This document shows, one piece after another, positions 1 to 6,820 of a stretch of 64,000 nt of DNA. The stretch comes from Psychromonas ingrahamii 37. Its GTDB lineage: Bacteria; Pseudomonadota; Gammaproteobacteria; Enterobacterales; Psychromonadaceae. The stretch spans positions 3,844,001-3,908,000 of the forward strand of contig NC_008709.1 in assembly GCF_000015285.1 (NCBI RefSeq). The letters run 5' to 3'. The notes beneath the pieces were generated by a model. It saw only the letters and a program-made list of their open reading frames with translations. It was not told the DNA's origin and ran no database searches. Positions within the stretch are counted from its first letter, which is position 1, and the number at the start of each line of letters is the position of its first letter. A program made the translations under genes and the position numbers.

Positions 1-63
1 AGTACACCCGCTAAGGCTTAACCAGGCAACCAAAAAACCAACCAGTAAAACTGTTTTTCTCAT
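1..63 (-). CDS. lipoprotein, N-terminal part only (cut by window edge)
   Basis: Reading on the minus strand from ATG at 63, the first 21 codons give a basic start (MRKT), a hydrophobic stretch and the lipobox L-S-G-C followed by Thr. This is a classic type II signal peptide. A GGAG ribosome-binding site sits about 6 nt upstream. The gene lies 17 nt downstream of the dusA stop in the same direction, so it may be co-transcribed. The mature part is outside the window, so no function can be given. Confidence 0.6.
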   Translation of the reverse strand, partial: MRKTVLLVGFLVAWLSLSGCT

Positions 64-80
64 ATTATCTCCACTAAAAA

Positions 81-1073
81 TTAACCCTCAACAACAAATG
101 CCGCCGCTTTTTCCATCACTTCAATGCCAGCTCCCGGCAAGTGGCCGTTTTCACTCAGATGGCGACGCCAAGCCCGCGCACCCGGCAGACCTTGGAATAA
201 TCCCAACATATGACGGGCAACATGCTTAAAATACGCCCCATTGCTGAGTTGCTGCTCAATATAGGGATACATCTTTTCTAACACCTCAAAGCGGGTTAAT
301 ATTTTTTCATTGCCGGCAAACAAGCGCTGATCAACAGAACTTAATAAATAAGGATTAGTGTAAATTTCTCTGCCCAACATAACACCATCAAGATATTGTA
401 GATGAGTTTCACATTCATCAAGCGTTTTAATACCGCCATTGATAGCAATGGTCAACTGCGGAAAATCTTTTTTTAGTTGGTATACACGCTCATAATCAAG
501 TGGTGGTACATCACGGTTTTGTTTAGGGCTTAAACCACTCAACCAGGCTTTACGTGCATGCACGACAAAAGTATCACAGCCTTTTTCCGCAACCTTACCA
601 ACAAAGTCACATAAAAAAGCGTAGGAGTCTAAATCATCAATGCCGATCCGTGTTTTCACCGAGACGGGTAAACCCGTTGCATCTTTCATGGCTTTTATGG
701 CATCACCAACCAACTCACCTTCCGACATCAGACAAGCACCAAAGCGACCGTTTTGCACACGATCCGATGGGCAGCCAACATTTAAATTAATCTCATCAAA
801 GCCGCGTTCTTTACCTGCCAGTGCCGAGGTGGCTAAATCAACCGGTGCTGATCCGCCTAATTGCAGACAAACCGGATGTTCAGCCGCATCTTTTTGCAGG
901 TAATCCCCTTTGCCATATAAGATAGCGCCAGTCGTTACCATCTCACTATAGAGCAAAGTATTTTTACTCATAACACGATGAAAGTATCGGCAGTGCCTGT
1001 CCGTCCAATCGAGCATCGGTGCTATGGAGAAGCGGTTGCTTGGGTAAATGCAGGCTGTATCTGGGTTTATCAT
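81..1073 (-). CDS. dusA: tRNA-dihydrouridine(20/20a) synthase DusA
   Basis: FMN-dependent enzyme reducing uridine 20/20a in the tRNA D-loop. The 330-residue length is normal for DusA. The N-terminal motif [18 protein letters not shown] and the catalytic-cysteine motif [19 protein letters not shown] (Cys101) are both visible, followed by the TIM-barrel phosphate-binding segments (INGGI near residue 220) and a C-terminal helical domain. The start at 1073 fits the conserved N-terminus. The first 24 codons and the DNA just upstream are repeated at 3.74-3.85 and 27.72-27.85 kb beside integrase remnants, so the present 5' end was probably supplied by an integrated element. The 5' end of dusA is a known integration site for genomic islands (established knowledge). 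The coding frame is undamaged. Confidence 0.97.
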   Translation of the reverse strand: MINPDTACIYPSNRFSIAPMLDWTDRHCRYFHRVMSKNTLLYSEMVTTGAILYGKGDYLQKDAAEHPVCLQLGGSAPVDLATSALAGKERGFDEINLNVGCPSDRVQNGRFGACLMSEGELVGDAIKAMKDATGLPVSVKTRIGIDDLDSYAFLCDFVGKVAEKGCDTFVVHARKAWLSGLSPKQNRDVPPLDYERVYQLKKDFPQLTIAINGGIKTLDECETHLQYLDGVMLGREIYTNPYLLSSVDQRLFAGNEKILTRFEVLEKMYPYIEQQLSNGAYFKHVARHMLGLFQGLPGARAWRRHLSENGHLPGAGIEVMEKAAAFVVEG

Positions 1074-1130
1074 TGCTATTGCTCACTTTTCTATATACTG
1101 GTTTTGCGTTTAATTGCGTTTAATTATCGT
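1002..1130. repeat. dusA 5' integration site, copy 1 (att-like)
   Basis: This segment covers the dusA codons for [10 protein letters not shown], the start codon and about 50 bp of upstream DNA (core TCCAATCGAGCATCGG). It recurs almost unchanged at 3741-3850 and 27717-27850. In all three places an integrase start codon follows about 110 bp beyond the dusA start, reading away from it. Part of the repeated sequence is coding here and non-functional in the other copies. Exact crossover boundaries cannot be fixed by eye. Confidence 0.75.
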
Positions 1131-1183
1131 TAATTTTGCCTTACTTATAGTATTCCTATAGTCCCCCTCAAAAAGTAGGATTC

Positions 1184-1660
1184 ATGGCATCTCTCTCAAT
1201 TGAAACTCGGAAATTAGCGAATAAAGAGTAACGATTTAAAGCTGTAATAATCGTTAAAAATAAGGGGGCTATCATACACAGAGAGTCTAAGACTTTCAAA
1301 AAAAAGAACTGGCCCGAACCTGGGGAAGAAACAAAACCCAAGAGCTAGAAGAGTTTGGCGTTAACAAGCAGAAAACCTGTTTGATTGGTGATCTGCTTGA
1401 TAAGTTTATCAATGATAGCTCTCTTTGGGATAACACCGGGCAAACTAAGCAATATGTGATTAAGATGCTTAGTGATTGTGACATTGCGAATATCCAAACT
1501 GACTCACTGAAATCAGCGACATTATTGAGCATTGCAAAAATAGACTCGCTGCAGGCGCTAAACCGCAAACCATTTACCATTTACCATTTACCATGACATT
1601 GCCTACCTTCGTTCGGTGATGAAAAAAGCGCTTCCCGTTTTTAATATAAAAGCCAACTTT
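1184..1660 (+). pseudogene. tyrosine integrase remnant 1 (dusA-island type)
   Basis: It starts with ATG and MASLSIETRKLANKE, then hits TAA and loses frame. Later codons resume in other frames (for example LIGDLLDKFIND, then SLWDNTG, then KQYVIKMLSDCDIA). These match the N-terminal arm-binding and core-binding region of the integrase at 3919-5009. Homology stops after the KANF segment, so the whole catalytic domain (R, H-x-x-R, Y) is absent. It sits at the same distance from the dusA start as the other two copies. It cannot be functional. Confidence 0.85.
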
Positions 1661-1737
1661 TGGTAGGCTAGAGTGTGAAAGTCCTCTTGCTTCTCAATAT
1701 ACAAATGAAATCTTCAACATCATGATCAATAACCAAC

Positions 1738-1793
1738 TTTTTATGCGCATAAAAACGAGCTAAAAAACATTTTTATGCGCATAAAAATGTTTT
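1738..1793. promoter_or_regulatory. paired palindromic operator upstream of the AAA ATPase gene
   Basis: Two copies of the 18-bp palindrome TTTTTATGCGCATAAAAA lie at 1738-1755 and inside 1764-1793. In the second copy perfect symmetry extends to 30 bp, with arms continuing as AAAACA/TGTTTT. The second copy runs into a TTGACA -35 box. Repeated palindromes over a promoter suggest binding of a dimeric repressor. No regulator gene is adjacent, so the regulator is unknown. Confidence 0.6.
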
Positions 1794-1820
1794 GACATTC
1801 ATTTTACTGCGCATTAAAGT
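1792..1820 (+). promoter_or_regulatory. sigma70-type promoter for the AAA ATPase gene
   Basis: A perfect TTGACA at 1792-1797 is followed after 17 bp by TAAAGT (1815-1820), an acceptable -10 box. The predicted transcript starts about 30 nt before the ATG at 1856, and a GAGAG ribosome-binding site lies between. The -35 box overlaps the second palindrome, a layout expected for repression. Confidence 0.5.
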
Positions 1821-1855
1821 GTAATAAGACCAGTTAATTGACTTGAGAGATAAAG

Positions 1856-3184
1856 ATGCAAAGATCGCGAATAAAAAAATTGATGGAGTGGAAAGCAAAG
1901 AAAAGCCGCAAGCCTTTACTTATAGACGGAGCGCGCCAGACAGGTAAAACCTACCTTCTGCAAAGTTTATTCGGTGAAAGCTTTAATCATGTCTTGCGCA
2001 TCGACTTTCTTGAATCACCTGAAATGACCGAAGCTTTCTCAGGATCATTGGCACCAGAAAATATACTTTCAAATATTGAACTGTTAACAAATGAAGTATT
2101 TAACCCTGATACTGATTTGCTGATTTTAGATGAAATCGGTGAGTGCCAAAGAGCAGTGACCTCTCTTAAATACTTTGCAGAAAAAGCACCAGAGATGTAC
2201 GTAGCAGCGAGTGGCTCTAACATTGGGTTATTAAATTCATTCCCTGTAGGAAAAGTTGAACAGATCAACCTTCGCCCGCTAACATTCTATGAGTTTTTAC
2301 TCGCATCGGGGGAAGCTCCATTAATTAAAGCTTTTGAAACTCAAGCCAACTCAGCGCCTGCCCATACTAAGTTGTTTGATAAATTAACTGACTATTACTT
2401 TACTGGCGGCATGCCAGAAGCTGTCAGCACTTGGTTTGAATTAAAAAATAAAAGCATATTAGAGCGTGTTGAGGCAATAGAAAATATCCATGCAAATCTG
2501 ATTGCAGGTTACTTACGCGACTTTGGAAAGTACTCAGGGAAAATAGATGCTGGCTTGATCGAGTCTGTCTTTCGTAATGTTCCTCCTCAACTTGCTTCTG
2601 TTATGGATGAATCGGTAAAACGATTTAAATTTAAAGGCGTGCATCAACGCAAATCTCGCTATGGCGATTTTGAAAGTGCTATTACTTGGTTAGATAAATG
2701 CCGATTAATACTGAAGAACTACCCCACAGATGGTATGCCACGTAGTCCTTTAGCTGCCTACCAAAAGGAAAACAGGGTTAAACTTTTCCTATTCGATGTA
2801 GGATTACTCAACCATATGTTAGGGAGCAGTTACAAAGAGATTAAACAACAAAACTTTGAATATAAGGGCTACATTGCAGAGAATTTTGTGCAGCAGGAAT
2901 TTGCCGCACAAGGACTTGATCCAACCTTCTCATGGGGAGATGCACGAGCAGAGATTGAGTTTATCGCAACAAATGATGAAGGGAAAATTATCCCTATAGA
3001 AGTGAAAAGTGGAAAACGCACGCGAGCTAAGTCGTTGCAGTCTTATATAACCAAGTGCCAACCCCATAAAACAATCAAACTATCAGGAACACAGGGCTCT
3101 TCACCATTAGAAAAAGTGAATATCGTTTTGCCTCTTTACTATACCCAGTATGCTGTTAGCCAGTACCTAAAATCGAGCCAATAA
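1856..3184 (+). CDS. AAA_14/DUF4143 family P-loop ATPase
   Basis: A 442-residue protein of the widespread ATP-binding/DUF4143 family, whose biological role is not settled. Walker A is GARQTGKT (about residues 25-32) and Walker B is LLILDEIGEC (about 87-96). It is followed by a GSN sensor segment and the conserved RPLTFYEFL motif. The DUF4143 part spans about residues 210-370, and the C-terminal segment FSWGDARAEIEFIA...IPIEVKSGKR resembles a PD-(D/E)xK-like core. The gene is complete and lies alone between two integrase remnants, so it is cargo of the first dusA island. Such ATPases often travel on mobile DNA. A defence or nuclease role is only speculation. Confidence 0.85.
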   Translation: MQRSRIKKLMEWKAKKSRKPLLIDGARQTGKTYLLQSLFGESFNHVLRIDFLESPEMTEAFSGSLAPENILSNIELLTNEVFNPDTDLLILDEIGECQRAVTSLKYFAEKAPEMYVAASGSNIGLLNSFPVGKVEQINLRPLTFYEFLLASGEAPLIKAFETQANSAPAHTKLFDKLTDYYFTGGMPEAVSTWFELKNKSILERVEAIENIHANLIAGYLRDFGKYSGKIDAGLIESVFRNVPPQLASVMDESVKRFKFKGVHQRKSRYGDFESAITWLDKCRLILKNYPTDGMPRSPLAAYQKENRVKLFLFDVGLLNHMLGSSYKEIKQQNFEYKGYIAENFVQQEFAAQGLDPTFSWGDARAEIEFIATNDEGKIIPIEVKSGKRTRAKSLQSYITKCQPHKTIKLSGTQGSSPLEKVNIVLPLYYTQYAVSQYLKSSQ

Positions 3185-3297
3185 GTTATGCCAGTATTTA
3201 AATCTTAAACGACGATATCAAATGGGGGTTCAAAGCAGATCCTAAGTTATCAAATCATTACACATACATAACGGTAGCGCTTGGTAAAAAAGGTATT

Positions 3298-3456
3298 ATA
3301 CCAATCCGCATAAGTAAATGGTCTAAAATTGCGAAGGAAAAAGTAATGATAGCAAGACGTTTGATTGAGCAATAGCTGGCTATTGAGATTGAAAACAACG
3401 AAGCTAGCGTTAATTTTAACAAGTAAGATAGGTCAGATAGTTATGCGGATTGGTAT
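3298..3456. repeat. MITE-like element with 16-bp perfect terminal inverted repeats
   Basis: The ends are ATACCAATCCGCATAA (3298-3313) and its exact complement at 3441-3456. No coding capacity is seen in the 159 bp. The interior motif ATTGCGAAGGAAAAA is shared with the 223-bp element at 39351-39573, which also has ATACCAA ends. They therefore look like members of one non-autonomous family. Confidence 0.6.
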
Positions 3457-3512
3457 TACTACGTGGCCCCAACATTTTATTAGAAGAGCAACGAACATTT
3501 ATTCGTTATCGC

Positions 3513-3547
<35 letters not shown>

Positions 3548-3601
3548 AAGAAATGCTTAATTGCGCGTTTACAGATAGGAAACATTTGCTAAATGATTAA
3601 T

Positions 3602-3740
3602 CCATCATGCAGATAATTGGGTGGATAACTATAAGCAACTCGCCTCGGTACGCCTTTTAGCTTTAAACTTAAATATAAAAAATAATGGTACACCTATAGT
3701 ACGCCCCTACCCTCACAAAGACTTATATAGCTTGAAAATC
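3602..3740. repeat. right-end segment of the first dusA island
   Basis: The non-coding stretch just before the second dusA-like site shares patches (TGCAGATAATTGG, ATAACTATA, and CCTC-GTAC further on) with 27598-27716, just before the third site. This similarity is expected if both are right ends of related integrative elements. Similarity is patchy, so the boundary is approximate. Confidence 0.45.
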
Positions 3741-3850
3741 CGTCCAATCGAGCATCGGGGCAATGGAAAAACGATTTGATGGGTAAATGCAGGTGGTGTC
3801 TGGGTTTGTCATTGGTATTGCTCACTTTTCTATATACTGGTTTTACGTTG
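3723..3850 (-). repeat. dusA 5' integration site, copy 2, with vestigial DusA start
   Basis: From ATG at 3812 the minus strand reads [20 protein letters not shown], then LDWTDFQAI and a stop at 3723. The first 24 codons are DusA and then leave the family abruptly at position 3741. The upstream DNA up to about 3850 also matches the real dusA upstream region. This is the footprint expected at the far end of an element inserted in the 5' end of dusA. The 29-codon frame is unlikely to make a useful product. Confidence 0.75.
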
Positions 3851-3918
3851 AATTGCGTTGAATTATCATCGTTTCGTTGTACGGCACGCCATTCGTCCCC
3901 CTCATTGGAGTAGGATGA

Positions 3919-5009
3919 ATGGCATCATTTTCAATACAAATACGCACGCTCGCAAATGGTGAAGCTCGTTTTAAGGCAAGCGTGATTGTTAAAAAGAATG
4001 GAGCAATGATACACAGAGAAGCCCAAAATTTCAAAAAGAAAGAACTGGCCCAAACCTGGGCGAAAAACAAAACCCAAGAGCTGGAAGAGTTTGGCGTTAA
4101 CAAGCAGAAAACCTGTTTGATTGGTGACCTGCTTGATAAATTTATTAATGATCGCTCTCTTTGGGATAACACAGGGAGAACTAAGCAATATGTAATTAAG
4201 ATGCTTAGTGATTGTGACATTGCTAAGATCCAAACTGACTCACTGAGAACCAGCGATATTATTGAGTATCGCAAAAATAGACTCGCTGCAGGCGCTAAAC
4301 CGCAAACGATTTACCATGATATTGCCTACCTTCGTTCGGTGATAAAAGATGCGCTTCCCGTTTTTAATATAAAAGCCAATTTTGAAATTTTTGAAGAAGC
4401 GGTTCCTGTGCTTATTGATATAAAGTTAGTGGGTAAAAGTAACAAGCGCACCAGGCGCCCTACTAGCAATGAGATTGAACGATTAAAAGAAGGGTTACTT
4501 AAGCGGCAGAATATGCGTGCGAATGGACAAATACGTATTTCGTTTATTGATATTTTGGATTTTAGTATTTTAACGTGCATGCGGATTGGACAAGTGTGCG
4601 CATTACGTTGGGATGATTTAAACAAAGATCATAAAACTATTATTGTTCGAGACAGAAAATACCCACGTAAAAAAAGAAGGAAATCACATGGTAGTCCCGC
4701 TTTTAGCTGGGTCATTTGACATTGTTAAGCGACAACAAAAAATAACACACTGATATTCCCTTATAACTCGCGCAGTGTGACAGCAGGTTTTCAGCGCGTT
4801 CGTAATGAGTTAGGTATTGAAGACTTACGCTATCACGACTTAAGGCGAGAAGGTGCAAGCCGATTATTTGAATTGGGTTTTCTATTGAAGAAGTGGCCCA
4901 AGTAACCTGCCATAGAAATTTGAATATTCTATGGCAGGTTTACACTCAGTTATTCCCTGAAAAATTACATGATAAATTGCGTGAAAAGCTAGAAAAAAAA
5001 TCTATTTGA
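3919..5009 (+). pseudogene. tyrosine-recombinase integrase, frameshifted (copy 2, most complete)
   Basis: The first 266 codons are open (MASFSIQIRTLANGEARFKA...), covering the arm-type DNA-binding and SAM-like core-binding regions and catalytic box I (LTCMRIGQVCALRWDDL). Frame is lost near 4690. The remaining catalytic residues follow in other frames: H-x-x-R box YHDLRREGASRL, then a second slip in a T-run, then TCHRNLNILWQVYTQLFPEK with the presumed nucleophile Tyr. The tail ends near 5009. Box I has Gln where family members commonly carry Glu. It lies 107 bp from the vestigial DusA start and reads away from it, as in the other copies. At least two frame breaks make it inactive as sequenced. 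Confidence 0.88.
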
Positions 5010-5054
5010 TTGGCTTTTAAAATGGTGCTGGGTGAGTATATTGGACACTACTTT

Positions 5055-5141
5055 GTCGACTGCTAACTCGCAATGGAGGGTGTTAGCGAGTTAGCTTTCT
5101 ATGGCGCTTAGGGGCCATATCGCTTTCGACCCCAAAGCGTA
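5055..5141. repeat. hairpin repeat interrupted by the IS1111-type element (left part)
   Basis: It contains the inverted pair GCTAACTCGC...GCGAGTTAGC, then GGCGCTTAGGGGCC and the small stem CGCTTT/AAAGCG. Related blocks occur at 11952, 22505, 25140 and 27415. The sequence on the other side of the IS (from 6478, CGCCTTACAAAAAAACAGTGGCC) continues the same repeat as preserved uninterrupted, in inverse orientation, at 25140-25215. The IS therefore sits inside a copy. Confidence 0.5.
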
Positions 5142-5153
5142 TATGGACTCCAC

Positions 5154-5379
5154 GTATTTTACAATATGACTTTTCATAAACATTAAGATGCGGTCGTATA
5201 TACGGCTTTTGTTGAAAGAGCTACTTTCTAGCCTATGATGTTTGCGCACCTGCTATCCTCTTCGCCTTAACAGTCTTAATGACTTTCGCAATGGACAGGT
5301 TTTTAACAGGTTGGTCTTACCGTTTATGCTTCATCATTATTGTAAAAATTTTGCTTATTGTTATTCTTTATCGTGTTTA
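5154..5379 (-). ncRNA. candidate bridge-RNA region of the IS1111-type element
   Basis: IS110-family recombinases use an element-encoded bridge RNA. In the IS1111 group it lies downstream of the transposase gene (established knowledge). Here the 226 bp between the transposase stop (5380) and the inverted repeat (5153) is free of a credible gene and AT-rich, and it contains local repeats such as the CCTGTTAAAAACCTGT segment on the minus strand. The position fits, but no structure or loop pairing was demonstrated. Confidence 0.3.
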
Positions 5380-6414
5380 TTATATTGCCAATAGTGGTTG
5401 TTGCTTATATTTATTCTCATACCGTAGCATTGCCCAGGCGGTTCTAACTGTTTTGTTCGCTAAAGCAATACAGGATCGTTTAATACCCGCGCGTTGAACC
5501 AGTTTTATCAACCATGCTTGTTTGGCCGTTTTGGGTTCATCCGCCAATCGGCATATATAAGACAGTGCGCCTTGGTATAAAGCCGATCTCAATTCTTTAA
5601 TTCCGCCAGCTCGATCAATTCCTGTCATAAATACTTTACCACCTGAGCTATGTTGCTTAGGTGTTAACCCGATAAACGCTGATGCCTCCCGCCCATTTTT
5701 AAACTGCTTCCCATCACCAATTGATGAATACAGCATACCTGCACATACTTCAGCAACACTTTCTAAACCCATTAATGCTTTACAGGGCTGTAATTGACGA
5801 ACCAGACCATTTTTGGTTTTTATTAACTGGGCTAACTCTGTTTTTAAGTTTAAATATATTATCCAAAGTTGATTGACGGTTGACCGTAAACACTCTGGTA
5901 ATAAGCTTGCTTCATCAAGCGTCTCCAGCACGGCCTTAGTTAATCCTTTGACACCGACAGTACTGACAATGCCATATTCATATAACAATGCTCGGAGATG
6001 GTTGCTCAAAGATGTAATGCCACGAGACAAAAAAAGCTGGCTGGTTTCTAATGTTTGTAAGGTTTGCTGTTCTTCATTTTTGGGTTTGCTTGTTTTTAAT
6101 CCTATCTGTAGCGATGCGTTTGCAATGGCCAAAGCATCGTTAGCATCCGTTTTATGCCCTTGTAAAAACCCTTTCACTTTCTTAGGGCTAATGATCCGTA
6201 CATCATGACCAAATTCTTCTGCATATCTCCCCCAATAATGACTGCTACCACAGCCTTCAATAGCAACAACCGCAGGTTGCTGATTCGCTAGGATCTGTTT
6301 TAGTTTTTGTCGGCTAACTGCTTTATTACTGATTAGTTCACCGTGTTTACTGATATGGCAAATTTGAAGAATATTTTTAGCTAAATCGATTCCAATGATA
6401 TTAGATTGCAACAT
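5380..6414 (-). CDS. IS110-family transposase (DEDD recombinase)
   Basis: A 344-residue transposase with the N-terminal RuvC-like DEDD domain: Asp10 in GIDLAKN, Glu53 in AIEGCGSSHYW, and Asp90/Asp93 in KTDANDALAIA. The C-terminal Tnp_IS110 domain (about 210-300) contains LMGLESVAEVCAGML and PKQHSSGGKVFMTGIDRAGG, where the family's conserved serine lies. The frame is unbroken and an AAGGAG site precedes the ATG. It is probably functional, in contrast to the broken IS110 copy at 12107-13123, to which it is only distantly related. Confidence 0.93.
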   Translation of the reverse strand: MLQSNIIGIDLAKNILQICHISKHGELISNKAVSRQKLKQILANQQPAVVAIEGCGSSHYWGRYAEEFGHDVRIISPKKVKGFLQGHKTDANDALAIANASLQIGLKTSKPKNEEQQTLQTLETSQLFLSRGITSLSNHLRALLYEYGIVSTVGVKGLTKAVLETLDEASLLPECLRSTVNQLWIIYLNLKTELAQLIKTKNGLVRQLQPCKALMGLESVAEVCAGMLYSSIGDGKQFKNGREASAFIGLTPKQHSSGGKVFMTGIDRAGGIKELRSALYQGALSYICRLADEPKTAKQAWLIKLVQRAGIKRSCIALANKTVRTAWAMLRYENKYKQQPLLAI

Positions 6415-6820
6415 TGTATGATCTCCTTAATGGTTACCGCAACTCTAGGCTAATTGCTAGCGTTGTGGAGTCCATACATCGCCTTACAAAAAAACAGTGG
6501 CCAAATTCACTTGGAACGACGATGCTGGCTTTCGGGAAGCAGCGAGCATTATAGGTCGCTGTTGTTCGCTAAAAAATCAGAAAAAGTAATCAACAACGTC
6601 ATCACATGACTATTTTGTGGTTTAAATTGCATTCCGATGGCGCGTAACTCTTTATAATATATGCTAAAGTCAGATTAATACCGCAGCAGGAGAACGAGAC
6701 ATTTTATAAAAACATGTCCGGAATCGGTTCAACAGGATACAATTGTATCTGCAATTATTTGATAACTTATTAAGCAATATACCCTATGAAAAAACAAAGC
6801 AAAGCATTGCCTAAATCTCC

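Larger units (their letters stand above)
5143..6475 (-). mobile_element. IS110-family (IS1111-group) insertion sequence, apparently intact
   Basis: Inverted repeats ATGGACTCCAC (5143-5153) and GTGGAGTCCAT (6465-6475) bracket one full-length transposase gene. Short subterminal inverted repeats of about this size are typical of the IS1111 subgroup (established knowledge). The true tips probably lie a few bases outside. A 226-bp non-coding stretch follows the transposase gene. No target duplication is visible, as expected for IS110 chemistry. Confidence 0.75.

Noticed and set aside
554-903. Plus-strand open frames across dusA
   Set aside because: They are mirror frames of the well-supported dusA gene and show no ribosome-binding site or family likeness.
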